A stretch of DNA of 34,133 nt from a virus. The notes beneath the pieces were generated by a model. The model did no database searches. It saw only the letters and a list, made by a program, of their open reading frames with translations, and was not told the DNA's origin. Below, in pieces: positions 7,738 to 14,600 of this stretch (position 1 is its first letter; each line of letters opens with the position of its first letter). The stretch covers positions 1 through 34,133 of the IMG/VR virus record IMGVR_UViG_3300042938_002066; one strand, written 5' to 3'. Both the position numbers and the translations under genes were made by a program.

Positions 7738-8025
7738 CAGAAACTGTATTCGTTCGGCACGCGCCGCTGCTTCCGCTTCGGCTTCGGCCTTCTCGTGCTG
7801 CAGCGCAGCGCCCCAGCGTTTCAGTAAGCTGCGACGGCCCCACCAACGAGCGGCAAACAACGCCATGGCTATGGCAAAGAAAAAGAAAGCTGCAAAGCGA
7901 TCACCGCCCAATAGCGCCAGCAACGTGGACAGCGCCAGAAAAGCCACCGCCATATAGTCTGGCGGCTGAATGTGGCGGTATCGCTCTAAATCTTCCTCTA
8001 GTTTGGCCGCTGGCTCATGGAACAT
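7723..8025 (-). CDS. Two-TM membrane protein linked to the repressor gene
   Basis: 100 aa. I chose the ATG at 8025, which overlaps the repressor stop as TGATG; a GTG lies one codon earlier. The N-terminal part is acidic ('AAKLEEDLERYRH'). Two hydrophobic segments (about 24-41, 'DYMAVAFLALSTLLALLGG', and about 44-60, 'FAAFFFFAIAMALFAARWW') are followed by a basic, then Ala/Glu-rich cytoplasmic helix. Because it is translated with the repressor it is probably made in the lysogen, which fits a superinfection-exclusion or immunity accessory protein. That role is inferred; no family is recognised. Confidence 0.7.
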   Translation of the reverse strand: MFHEPAAKLEEDLERYRHIQPPDYMAVAFLALSTLLALLGGDRFAAFFFFAIAMALFAARWWGRRSLLKRWGAALQHEKAEAEAEAAARAERIQFLRQES

Positions 8026-8459
8026 CACTGTTCCTGCTGCGGCGCATGCAGCGTTACACGCCGCCTGCGGGTGGGCACGCTGGCTACCGGCCGCTGTGCA
8101 GCAACCCCTGCGCGCCGTTCAACCTGCATCGGCGATTCCGGGGCCGGTCGACCTACCGTGGCGCCTAGATTGCCGGCGGCGCGCGCGAGCCGGTCCGCCA
8201 GGTCGTAATCGACGTGGCGCAGCTGGCCCAGGAAGATCCACTCCAGCGGGATGCCGAGCCAGGTAAAGAGCCGCACCATGGCGCGCACGTCGGGCAGACG
8301 CCCGGCCTCCCAGTTGGCCAGCGCGGTGCGGGTGATGCCAAGCTCGGCGGCGAACGTCTCCTGTTTGATGACGCCGCGCTCGTCCCACACCTCGCGCACC
8401 GCCCGAAGGCGCAGGCCGGCCATGCGGTCGATATCGGATGCGGGCGGCTTCTTCGGCAT
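8025..8459 (-). CDS. CI-like HTH repressor, no peptidase domain
   Basis: 144 aa from the ATG at 8459; a GTG further upstream at 8507 would run through the inverted repeat at 8468-8491 and is less likely. An XRE-type helix-turn-helix spans about residues 15-70: 'RLRAVREVWDERGVIKQETFAAELGITRTALANWEAGR', then 'PDVRAMVRLFTWLGIPLEWIFLG'. The C-terminal half is Arg/Pro-rich, with no LexA/S24 Ser-Lys protease signature, so RecA-stimulated self-cleavage is not expected. Divergent from a Cro-like gene, it is the probable lysogeny repressor. Induction must use another route, such as an antirepressor or partner. Confidence 0.8.
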   Translation of the reverse strand: MPKKPPASDIDRMAGLRLRAVREVWDERGVIKQETFAAELGITRTALANWEAGRLPDVRAMVRLFTWLGIPLEWIFLGQLRHVDYDLADRLARAAGNLGATVGRPAPESPMQVERRAGVAAQRPVASVPTRRRRVTLHAPQQEQ

Positions 8460-8467
8460 CTGTGGAA

Positions 8468-8491
8468 ACTTGACCGCCCCGGCAGTCAAGT
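8468..8491. promoter_or_regulatory. Inverted repeat between repressor and cro-like gene (candidate operator)
   Basis: Perfect 7-bp arms ACTTGAC and GTCAAGT with a 10-bp spacer, immediately upstream of the repressor start. A third TTGAC half-site lies at 8529-8533 just before the cro-like start. I could not identify a convincing -10 element in either direction. Confidence 0.45.
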
Positions 8492-8535
8492 CACGCCACC
8501 GCTGCACGGCTGTTTTGTGTCATGGGAGTTGACAT

Positions 8536-8766
8536 ATGCGGGCAGGAAGATGCAGCGTGTGCGGCATGGACGTATCCGAAATCATTGAACGCCTGGGCGG
8601 GCCGGTGAGAGCGGCCGATGCGCTGGGCCTGAAGCGCTCCACCGTTTCCATGTGGAAGGCGGCGGGCCGCGTGCCGCTGCGCCATGTGCCGGCGGTGGCC
8701 AGCGCGCTGGGCGTGCCGAACGAGACAATCTGGCCCGCACTGGGCGCGCACCAGGTGGCCGCATGA
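8536..8766 (+). CDS. Cro/YdaS-like HTH regulator
   Basis: 76 aa from the ATG at 8536, which has GGGAG 7 nt upstream; an internal ATG at 8566 would remove a short Cys-containing leader and is also possible. The domain 'IIERLGGPVRAADALGLKRSTVSMWKAAGRVPLRHVPAVASALG' is the compact HTH of the Cro/YdaS family. As first gene of the rightward operon and divergent from the CI-like gene, it should repress the lysogeny promoter and favour lytic growth. Its stop overlaps the next start (ATGA). Confidence 0.8.
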   Translation: MRAGRCSVCGMDVSEIIERLGGPVRAADALGLKRSTVSMWKAAGRVPLRHVPAVASALGVPNETIWPALGAHQVAA

Positions 8767-8939
8767 TCACCGCCGCCGCCCTGCCGCCGTTGCTTGTCCT
8801 GATCGCCGGCCTGGTGCTCGGCGTGCTGCTGGTGCGGATGTGGGTGGATGGCAGGCGCGCCGGCAGCGGAGCGCGAGGCGCCATACCAAGCGCGTGCATC
8901 ACGCGGTGGCATCGGGAAATGCCGGAGGGGCCTCCGTGA
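8763..8939 (+). CDS. Small single-TM protein
   Basis: 58 aa, with its start overlapping the cro-like stop. One strong N-terminal hydrophobic helix (about residues 3-25, 'TAAALPPLLVLIAGLVLGVLLV') is followed by a short basic, Gly-rich tail. Nothing identifies a function. The coupling to the cro-like gene implies early expression. Confidence 0.55.
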   Translation: MITAAALPPLLVLIAGLVLGVLLVRMWVDGRRAGSGARGAIPSACITRWHREMPEGPP

Positions 8940-8954
8940 CACCCTCCGGCGGCA

Positions 8955-9003
8955 AGTATTTTGGCAAATATTACTCCGTTCTGTTCCGTGACACGCACAG
9001 AAC
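8955..9003. promoter_or_regulatory. Inverted repeats in an early-operon gap (candidate operator/promoter zone)
   Basis: The 76-bp gap 8940-9015 is A+T-rich compared with its surroundings. It holds a near-perfect dyad at 8955-8972 (AGTATTT, TGGC, AAATATT) and a perfect 7-bp inverted repeat GTTCTGT/ACAGAAC at 8978-8984 and 8997-9003. Together they suggest a second control point before the regulator at 9016. No clear -35/-10 pair was found. Confidence 0.4.
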
Positions 9004-9015
9004 TGGAGCAAATTC

Positions 9016-9324
9016 ATGCGAAACGATAGCGGGATTTCCCCGCGAAACATTCACGGGGATGATGCCATGTCGCAAACATTAACATACCCCGACCTGATCA
9101 CCGGCTTCCTGCGCGGGCGTTTCGGCCTGGAGCGCGGAGCGGAGAAGCGGCTGGCGCGGGCGGGCAAGTGCTCGCCCCGGACGGTGGAGAACTGGATGCG
9201 GGGTCAGAGTGCCCCCGCCGGTGAGCATTTGTTGAACCTGATGGCGGAGTGCGACGGGCTGGCGGAGGCCGTATTGGCCGAAGTACAGCGCCGCCGCCGC
9301 GCCCCTTCCGTAGGAAGTGCATGA
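9016..9324 (+). CDS. Putative HTH regulator of the early operon
   Basis: 102 aa from the ATG at 9016, which has GGAG 7-8 nt upstream; an in-frame ATG at 9067 is an alternative. The region 'LARAGKCSPRTVENWMRGQSAPAGEHLLNLMAECDGL' reads as a helix-turn-helix followed by a helical pair, similar in style to small phage XRE or CII-type regulators. The inverted repeats at 8955-9003 directly upstream may be its own operator. The stop overlaps the next start. Family placement is uncertain. Confidence 0.6.
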   Translation: MRNDSGISPRNIHGDDAMSQTLTYPDLITGFLRGRFGLERGAEKRLARAGKCSPRTVENWMRGQSAPAGEHLLNLMAECDGLAEAVLAEVQRRRRAPSVGSA

Positions 9325-9500
9325 CGAGCTGGACCCTGTTGCTAAGCATCGGCCGCTGCGGCTTCGGCTGGCACGGCGGCGACATGCCGGAGCTGCGGCT
9401 GGGCCTGCTGCGACTGAGTTGGTGCCGCGGCTGCATCACGCTTCGCATCGCTGCCTGGCGTGAGGCGCTGCAAGCGGCCACGCGGGGGATTGGCGCGTGA
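9321..9500 (+). CDS. Small unknown protein
   Basis: 59 aa, with ATGA overlap at its start and GTGA overlap at its end. The composition is unusual for a soluble protein, with many Trp, Cys, Gly, Leu and Arg residues ('SIGRCGFGWHGGD', 'LLRLSWCRGCITLRIAAW'). The 'CRGC' pair could bind metal, but nothing identifies a function. Gene overlaps on both sides are the main support. Confidence 0.45.
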   Translation: MTSWTLLLSIGRCGFGWHGGDMPELRLGLLRLSWCRGCITLRIAAWREALQAATRGIGA

Positions 9501-10132
9501 TCCGATCCGGCCGCAGCACGCATTTCTACCCGGACGCACTGCGCCAGGCGCTGTGCGAAATCGCAGTGGGGGTGCCGTGCCAGTATGGCGCCACCAGTGC
9601 GCTGGCCCGCGAGTTCGGCAAGAGCCGAGACGTACTGAACATGGTGGTGCACCGCCTGCGCAAGGTGGACCTGCCGCCCGATACGCCGTGGCAGGAGCGC
9701 TACCGCGCCGCCATGGCAAAGCAGCGCAGCGGTGCGCCGCAAAACCAACAGGATGGCGCTGCCGGAGGGTCCTCTCCGGCTTGCGTGTGTGGCCCCGAGC
9801 GCGCTGGCGCTGTGTCGGGGCACGACAGCCAGGGGCCGTCACCCCTGGCTGCCGTGGCTTCTCGTGACTTGGACGTTTCCTCCCTTAACCTGGGTGCCCG
9901 CGGCGAAAGCCGGGCGGTGGCGCCAGCGGCCGGCGTTGCGCCCCCTGCTCCGTTGGAGCGCGTGGGTGCGACGCCGGCCGCCGAATTTTCGGAGGAAGAA
10001 CCGTATTCGCCCGGGCTGTGCTGGGCGCGTCAGCGGCTGCTGGCCGGCATCCCGCTGGACAAGCTGCTGCGGACGGCTGGCGAGCAGCTCACCTGGCGTG
10101 ATCGCGACCAGTTGCGGGGCGTGCCGGCATGA
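9497..10132 (+). CDS. Unknown early protein with long disordered middle
   Basis: 211 aa from a GTG at 9497 overlapping the previous stop. Residues about 8-70 look like a compact helical, possibly DNA-binding domain ('YPDALRQALCEIAVG', then 'LAREFGKSRDVLNMVVHRLRK'). Residues about 75-165 are Ala/Pro/Gly/Ser-rich and probably disordered. The C-terminal 45 residues ('YSPGLCWARQRLLAGIPLDKLLRTAGEQLTWRDRDQLRG') are again helical. Its place before a primase-like gene suggests a replication accessory or regulator. I do not recognise the family. Confidence 0.6.
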   Translation: MIRSGRSTHFYPDALRQALCEIAVGVPCQYGATSALAREFGKSRDVLNMVVHRLRKVDLPPDTPWQERYRAAMAKQRSGAPQNQQDGAAGGSSPACVCGPERAGAVSGHDSQGPSPLAAVASRDLDVSSLNLGARGESRAVAPAAGVAPPAPLERVGATPAAEFSEEEPYSPGLCWARQRLLAGIPLDKLLRTAGEQLTWRDRDQLRGVPA

Positions 10133-10449
10133 ACCGGGCCGTGACCCTTCAAGTTCGGCTGGATAGCGGCGAGACGATCGGCGTGGCGGCGCGGGCAGTG
10201 TTCGCGACCGATGGCGCGCTGATGCGGGTGATCCTGCCCATGGTACCGGCGCACGATCCGCGCGAGCGGGCGGCGCGGCGGCTGGTGGCGCGGATCGATG
10301 CCGAGCTGGCGCGGCCGGGCGCGCCCGGCGCCGAGGTGATCCGGCGCGAGGCCGAGCTGGTGGCGGACCTGGCGGAGCAGCTGGTGAACCTGGAAGCGCA
10401 GCACGGGCTCGCGATGGTGCGCACGGCCGCGCTGGAGGCGGGCCAATGA
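10129..10449 (+). CDS. Unknown small protein upstream of the primase-like gene
   Basis: 106 aa, with ATGA overlaps at both ends. The N-terminal 40 residues are beta-rich ('VTLQVRLDSGETIGVAARAVF', 'ALMRVILPMV'), and the rest is a long amphipathic, probably coiled-coil region ('RERAARRLVARIDAELAR', 'IRREAELVADLAEQLVNLEAQ'). No family is recognised. Operon position suggests a replication-associated role. Confidence 0.6.
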   Translation: MNRAVTLQVRLDSGETIGVAARAVFATDGALMRVILPMVPAHDPRERAARRLVARIDAELARPGAPGAEVIRREAELVADLAEQLVNLEAQHGLAMVRTAALEAGQ

Positions 10450-11564
10450 GCCTGATTTCGATTGACCAGGTGGCGGCCCTGCTGGCCGGGCGCATCGATG
10501 CGTTGGCGCCGGAGCTGCTGGCCGGTGGCAAGCGCGAGGGGCGCGAGTGGCGCGCGGGATCGCTGGCTGGTGAGGCCGGGCAATCGCTGGGCGTGCACCT
10601 GACCGGGGCCAAGGCTGGCGTGTGGTGCGATTTCGCCAGCGGCGAGACGGGCGACGCGCTCGACCTGGTGGCCCAGGTGCTGTTCCGCGGCGACAAGAGC
10701 GAGGCGCTGAAGTGGTCTCGCCGCTGGCTGGGGCTGGAAGATGGCGACCCGGCGGCGATGGCCACGGCGCGCCGGCAGGCCGAGCAGCGCCGCGCGGTGG
10801 CCGACAAGCAGGCCGCCGAGGATGAGGAACGCCGCCGCCGTGGCGCGCTGGCGATGTGGCTGGAGGCGCGGCCGATCGAGGGCACGCCGGCCGAGGCCTA
10901 TCTGCGCGGGCGCGGCATCGACCTGCGCGCCCTCGGCCATGTGCCGGCGGCGCTGCGGTTTCACCCTGCGCTATATTGCCGCGAGGCCGACATGAAGCTG
11001 CCAGCGATGGTAGCGGCGATCGGCGCGCCGAATGGCCGGCACGTGGCCACGCACCGCACGTTCCTGGCACCGGTGGCCGGCAGCTGGGCCTCGCCGTTGC
11101 CGCCGCACCAGGCCGGGCAATGGGGCAAGGCCAAACTACGCGAGGCCAAGCTGACCTATGGCACCTATGCCGGCGGGTTCATCCGCCTGACGCGCGGGGC
11201 CAGTCAACGGGCATGGCGCGAGATGCGCGGCGACGAGACGGTGGCGTTTGCCGAGGGCATCGAAACCGCGCTGTCCGTGGCAGTGCTGGTGCCGGAATGG
11301 CGGGTGGCAGCCAGCGTTTCGCTCTCAAACCTCAAGCGCGTTCAGCTGCCGCCGACGGTGCGCCGCCTGGTGGTGTGCGCGGACCGCGACCCGCCCGACA
11401 GCCGCGCCACCGAGGCGCTGGCCCAGGCGCTGCGCGCGCTGCAGGCGCAGGGGGCCGAGGTGTTCGTGGTGCGGCCGGATCATCCGCATAAGGATTGGAA
11501 CGACCAACTGCAGGCCGAGCTGGCGGATCAGATGACGACCGGCGCGCGCGAGGCTTCGGCATGA
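10446..11564 (+). CDS. Toprim-domain primase-like replication protein
   Basis: 372 aa. The N-terminal part has the phage primase pattern 'GVWCDFASGETGDALDLVAQVLF', which follows a CHC2-type zinc-finger fold but lacks the cysteine/histidine ligands. A charged linker (about 105-140) and 'AEAYLRGRGIDLRALGHVPAALRFHP' precede a Toprim domain. The Toprim acidic residues are Glu270 ('FAEGIETAL') and Asp313/Asp315 ('VVCADRDPP'), with a late 'KDWND' motif. It probably makes or supports RNA primers together with the ATPase at 12466, from which a minus-strand cassette now separates it. Its stop abuts the stop of the convergent HTH gene at TGATCA. Confidence 0.85.
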   Translation: MSLISIDQVAALLAGRIDALAPELLAGGKREGREWRAGSLAGEAGQSLGVHLTGAKAGVWCDFASGETGDALDLVAQVLFRGDKSEALKWSRRWLGLEDGDPAAMATARRQAEQRRAVADKQAAEDEERRRRGALAMWLEARPIEGTPAEAYLRGRGIDLRALGHVPAALRFHPALYCREADMKLPAMVAAIGAPNGRHVATHRTFLAPVAGSWASPLPPHQAGQWGKAKLREAKLTYGTYAGGFIRLTRGASQRAWREMRGDETVAFAEGIETALSVAVLVPEWRVAASVSLSNLKRVQLPPTVRRLVVCADRDPPDSRATEALAQALRALQAQGAEVFVVRPDHPHKDWNDQLQAELADQMTTGAREASA

Positions 11565-11765
11565 TCACCCCGGCCGGTTGGCGCCCCACCATGCTTGCAG
11601 CTGCAGCAGCCACGCCGCCACGTGCGGCGGCACCTGGTTCCGGCCCGACAGCCATTGCCGCACCGTGTTCTCCGATGCGTAGCCGAACAGCGCGGCAAGC
11701 CGCCGGGCGGAAAGGCCCAGCGGCTCCAGGTCTGCAAGGATCTCGGCGAGTTGTTGCGGTGTCAT
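11565..11765 (-). CDS. Small HTH regulator of the inserted minus-strand cassette
   Basis: 66 aa from the ATG at 11765, chosen because a GGGGGGAAACC site lies just before it. The core 'LEPLGLSARRLAALFGYASENTVRQWLSGRNQVPPHVAAWLLQLQAWW' is a compact XRE-like helix-turn-helix. It is the second gene of a two-gene minus-strand unit lying within the plus-strand replication operon; only 11 nt separate it from the LPD29-like gene. It is a good candidate for the factor that binds the 23-bp palindrome at 12386-12408. It runs tail-to-tail with the primase gene. Confidence 0.75.
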   Translation of the reverse strand: MTPQQLAEILADLEPLGLSARRLAALFGYASENTVRQWLSGRNQVPPHVAAWLLQLQAWWGANRPG

Positions 11766-11776
11766 GGTTTCCCCCC

Positions 11777-12358
11777 TCACGCCCCCACGCAGTGGGTGCG
11801 GCAGGCGGCGCGGTATACCTCCCGCTCCATGTCAAAGCCACGGGTCACGGCGGCATCGTACGTGACCGTGCGGATGCTGGCGCCGAAGCTGCCTTCCTGG
11901 ACTTCGACCGCTTCGACCGGGTAGCCCTTGGCGGCCAAGCGAGCGACGGCGCGGCGCAGCAGATCGGCGGACATGTCGCGCTTGGTGAAGACGAAATCGG
12001 CGCCGAAGCTGACCAGCTTGGCCTCGGGGTGCGGCATCCATTCGCGCACGGCCGAGATCACGCCGGTGCTGCCGTCGGTGCCGGGATGGCTGGCAATGGT
12101 GGCGGTGCCATCCGGCAGCAGCCAGCTGGTGAAGTGCACCTTCATGTCGATCATGCCGTCGAAATCACCGCGGCGGAACTGCTGCACGATGGGATCGACC
12201 GCAGCGGCGGCGGGGCCGTCGGCCCAGCCCACATCGATGGAGGCGCCGCCGCTGTAGCGGTGGCTGCGCACGCTGAACTTGGTGCGGGGAAAAGCGCGCT
12301 TGAGGGCGGCGCGGATCAGCTTGGCGGTTTCGGCGGTGCTGAGGTAGGTGGTTTTCAT
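11777..12358 (-). CDS. LPD29-like (large polyvalent protein-associated domain 29) protein
   Basis: 193 aa; GGGAG lies 8-9 nt upstream of the ATG. The N-terminal half matches the LPD29 pattern as I know it: 'YLSTAETAKLIRAALKRAFP', 'TKFSVRSHRYSGGASIDVGWADGP', then 'FDGMIDMKVHF'. The C-terminal half ('LVSFGADFVFTKRDMSADLLRRAVARLAAKGY') looks like a second small domain. LPD29 domains were described in multidomain polyvalent proteins of phages and conjugative elements involved in inter-element conflict. The molecular role is unknown. It is transcribed against its surroundings, together with an HTH gene, which suggests a self-contained accessory cassette. Confidence 0.7.
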   Translation of the reverse strand: MKTTYLSTAETAKLIRAALKRAFPRTKFSVRSHRYSGGASIDVGWADGPAAAAVDPIVQQFRRGDFDGMIDMKVHFTSWLLPDGTATIASHPGTDGSTGVISAVREWMPHPEAKLVSFGADFVFTKRDMSADLLRRAVARLAAKGYPVEAVEVQEGSFGASIRTVTYDAAVTRGFDMEREVYRAACRTHCVGA

Positions 12359-12385
12359 CGGTCGGTCTCCCTTGCTGGTGGAGAC

Positions 12386-12448
12386 ATGATGCGCAAAATG
12401 CGCATCATTGAGAAGCGCCAACCGTACATGTCTGATGCGCGATTTGAG
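12386..12448. promoter_or_regulatory. Perfect 23-bp palindrome plus degenerate second site between divergent genes
   Basis: Arms ATGATGCGCA (12386-12395) and its exact reverse complement (12399-12408) flank AAA. A second TGATGCGC with a degenerate partner lies at 12433-12448. A rightward promoter is plausible: TTGAGA (12408-12413), 17 bp, TCTGAT (12431-12436). A weaker leftward one is TTCTCA, 17 bp, CATCAT on the minus strand (12414 to 12386). Both would be covered by the palindromes, as expected for a two-way operator. Confidence 0.6.
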
Positions 12449-12465
12449 CATACCGAGAGCCGGGC

Positions 12466-14223
12466 ATGAGCGACACCGGCGGAAAATCCCGTGCGCGGGA
12501 AAAGCTGTTGAACGCGCGGCCGGTGAAGGCCTCGGCGGAGCAGCTCGAAGATGTGGCCAAGCCGCTGCCCGATGGGTGCCCGGTGCATCCGCTGGGCATG
12601 CAGAGCGGGGAAACACCAACGGCGGTGTATCTCTCCGCCTCCGGCATCATCAGCAAGCTGGCCGGGCAGGCACATGGGCTGGGCAACCTTGAGGGGTTGT
12701 TTGCGCCGCAAAATAAGTTCCTGTGGGAGCACTGGCCGCGGCGGACGCAGGACGGCGCCACGGTAAACGGTTTCAAGGCCGAGCTGGTGCGGTCCGACCT
12801 GTTCGCCGCCGCCGGCCGCCTGGGCATTTGGGACGAGCTGGAGCGCGTGCGCGGCCCGGGCGCCTGGCGCGGGGCCGGTGGCGAGCTGATCCTGCACCTG
12901 GGTGACCGGGTGATGATGGACGGCGAGCTGCACCCGTGGGGCGTGCTCGATGGCATGGTCTATCCCGCCGGGCCCACGATGCTGGGCCCTGCCCCCCGCA
13001 CCCTGAAAGGGGCGAACCCCACGCAGCCCGGGCAGCAGGTGCTGGCGCTGCTGCAGACCTGGAACTGGCGCCACCCGACCATTGCGCCCCGGCTGATGCT
13101 GGGGTGGATTTGCGCCGCCATGGTCGGCGGCGCGCTGAAATGGCGCCCGGCGGTGTGGCCGACCGGCGACCGCGGCACGGGCAAGAGCACCTTGCTGGAT
13201 GCCTGCAAGGCGCTGCTCGGCCCGAACGCGGCGGTGCAGACCGCCAACACCACGGCCGCCGGCATCCGCCAGGCGGTGATGGCGCGCTCCGTGCCGGTGC
13301 TGCTCGACGAGCTCGAAAGCAGCGACGATGGCGGCGACGTGGTGCAGAAGGTGATCGAGCTGCTGCGGCAGGCATCCTCTGGCTCCATCGGGTTGCGCGG
13401 CGGGGCCGACCACAAGGGGCAGGTGTTCCAGATCCGCAGCGCGATGCTGGCCACCTCCATCATGGTGCCGCCGCTGCGCTCCCAGGATCGCAGCCGGATC
13501 GCGGTGCTCGATCTTCGGCCGCTGGACAGTTCCAAACCCCCGCCCGATGTGCGCGCGGATCGGCTGCACGCCCTCGGCCAGCAGTTGCTGCGGCGCATGG
13601 TGGACAACTGGCCGCAGCTGGATGGCCGGCTGGCCACGTGGCGGGCGCAGCTGGAGGCGCATGCCGGCATGGATGCGCGCGGGGCCGACCAATACGGCAC
13701 GCTGCTGGCCTGCGCGGACCTGGTGCTGAGTGATTTGCCGCCCGATGGCGAGCTGCTGGCGGAGGTGGTGGGCGAAGGCCTGACCAAGATGCTGGGCGAG
13801 CTGCGCGCCGATGATGTGCAGGACTGGCGCCGGGCGATCGACCACATGTTGACCGCGCCGGCGGAGGCCTATCGCGGTGGCGATCGGTTGACGCTGGGCG
13901 AGCTGGTGGGCCGCGCGGCTGGGCATGTGCCGGGCATCGATCCCGATGACGCCAACAAGGCTCTGGCCAGTGCCGGGCTGCGGGTGGTGGTGCAGTCTGG
14001 CGTGTGGTGGCTGGCGGTGGCGAACCAGCACCAGCACCTCAGCCGCGTGTATCAGGGCACCATCTGGGCGGGGCGGAGCGGCACCAGCGGCGGGTGGCGG
14101 CAAGTGATGCTGCGGGCACCGGGTGCGCTGGTACCGCCCAATGCGCTGCGCTTCGGGGCTGGTGTGAGCCAGCGCGTGGTGATGCTGCCGCTGCTGGTGG
14201 CGCTGAACCAGGAGGGGCCGTGA
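12466..14223 (+). CDS. P-loop replicative ATPase / helicase-like protein
   Basis: 585 aa. A Walker A motif is at residues 234-242 ('GDRGTGKST') and a Walker B at about 278-282 ('VLLDE'). Downstream 'MLATSIMVPPL' and 'QDRSRIAVLDL' fit sensor and arginine-finger positions of primase-helicase proteins of the D5/VapE/DUF927-like type. The N-terminal 200 residues have the 'YLSASGIISKLAGQAHG' opening seen in phage replication ATPases; the C-terminal part (from about 430) is a probable winged-helix region. It presumably unwinds the origin and works with the Toprim protein at 10446. The iteron-like array lies immediately downstream. Confidence 0.85.
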   Translation: MSDTGGKSRAREKLLNARPVKASAEQLEDVAKPLPDGCPVHPLGMQSGETPTAVYLSASGIISKLAGQAHGLGNLEGLFAPQNKFLWEHWPRRTQDGATVNGFKAELVRSDLFAAAGRLGIWDELERVRGPGAWRGAGGELILHLGDRVMMDGELHPWGVLDGMVYPAGPTMLGPAPRTLKGANPTQPGQQVLALLQTWNWRHPTIAPRLMLGWICAAMVGGALKWRPAVWPTGDRGTGKSTLLDACKALLGPNAAVQTANTTAAGIRQAVMARSVPVLLDELESSDDGGDVVQKVIELLRQASSGSIGLRGGADHKGQVFQIRSAMLATSIMVPPLRSQDRSRIAVLDLRPLDSSKPPPDVRADRLHALGQQLLRRMVDNWPQLDGRLATWRAQLEAHAGMDARGADQYGTLLACADLVLSDLPPDGELLAEVVGEGLTKMLGELRADDVQDWRRAIDHMLTAPAEAYRGGDRLTLGELVGRAAGHVPGIDPDDANKALASAGLRVVVQSGVWWLAVANQHQHLSRVYQGTIWAGRSGTSGGWRQVMLRAPGALVPPNALRFGAGVSQRVVMLPLLVALNQEGP

Positions 14224-14600
14224 TGTTGGCCCTGTTCCGCCGCGCCCTTCCGCTGTACACCACCCTTGCCCGCACCCCGGCCCGCCTGCCGCAAGCAATG
14301 GATAGCGCGCGGCTTGGGTGGGGGGGTGTGACAGGGTGTGACGCTGGCCACGGCGCTGTCACACCCATTGTCACACCTAGGCGGTTGATATCGCGTGGCA
14401 ATGGGCGGGGGTGTGACGATGTGACGCTCCGCAGCCTCGCATATGCGCATACACGCGCGGGTGCGTCTGGGTCTCTCTTCTCTGTCACATCGTCACAGGT
14501 AAAGAAAAGGATAGATGCAGACAGGGGAAACCCTGTGACGGTGGGTGTGACAGAGGGTGTGACGGGAGGCGCGGGCGTCACACCCCGCGGAAACCGTTGA
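14223..14600 (+). CDS. Short ORF containing the TGTGAC repeat array (probably translated, function unknown)
   Basis: 125 aa. The ATG overlaps the ATPase stop (TGATG) with GGAGG 7 nt upstream, and its stop overlaps the next start (TTGA), so translation is plausible. The protein has no recognisable domain: a basic N-terminus, then a low-complexity stretch with repeated Gly-Val-Thr and Val-Thr-Pro produced by the DNA repeats. The repeats occur in both orientations and more than one reading frame, so selection seems to act on DNA and not on protein. The ORF may be a passenger reading through a replication origin. Confidence 0.4.
   Translation: MLALFRRALPLYTTLARTPARLPQAMDSARLGWGGVTGCDAGHGAVTPIVTPRRLISRGNGRGCDDVTLRSLAYAHTRAGASGSLFSVTSSQVKKRIDADRGNPVTVGVTEGVTGGAGVTPRGNR
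14327..14582. repeat. Array of twelve TGTGAC/GTCACA repeats (candidate replication origin iterons)
   Basis: Forward TGTGAC copies start at 14327, 14337, 14412, 14420, 14534, 14546 and 14558. Reverse GTCACA copies start at 14358, 14370, 14484, 14492 and 14577. About 0.1 copies would be expected by chance in 256 bp. Most extend to GGGTGTGACR. Within clusters, start-to-start spacing is 8, 10 or 12 bp. The 14-mer TGTGACGATGTGAC at 14412-14425 is exactly inverted at 14484-14497. An array next to a replicative ATPase gene fits an iteron origin; function is inferred. Confidence 0.7.

Noticed and set aside
8459-8507. Extended repressor N-terminus from the GTG at 8507
   Set aside because: It would place the perfect inverted repeat at 8468-8491 inside the coding sequence and has no ribosome site; the ATG at 8459 is preferred.
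12355-14298. Long minus-strand ORF of 647 aa opposite the replication ATPase
   Set aside because: It is antisense to a gene with clear Walker motifs, has a low-complexity His/Gln/Arg-rich translation, and is the usual shadow in GC-rich DNA.
14327-14582. CRISPR array
   Set aside because: Repeats are only 6-10 bp, occur in both orientations and are separated by a few bases to tens of bases, with no repeat-spacer regularity and no cas genes.
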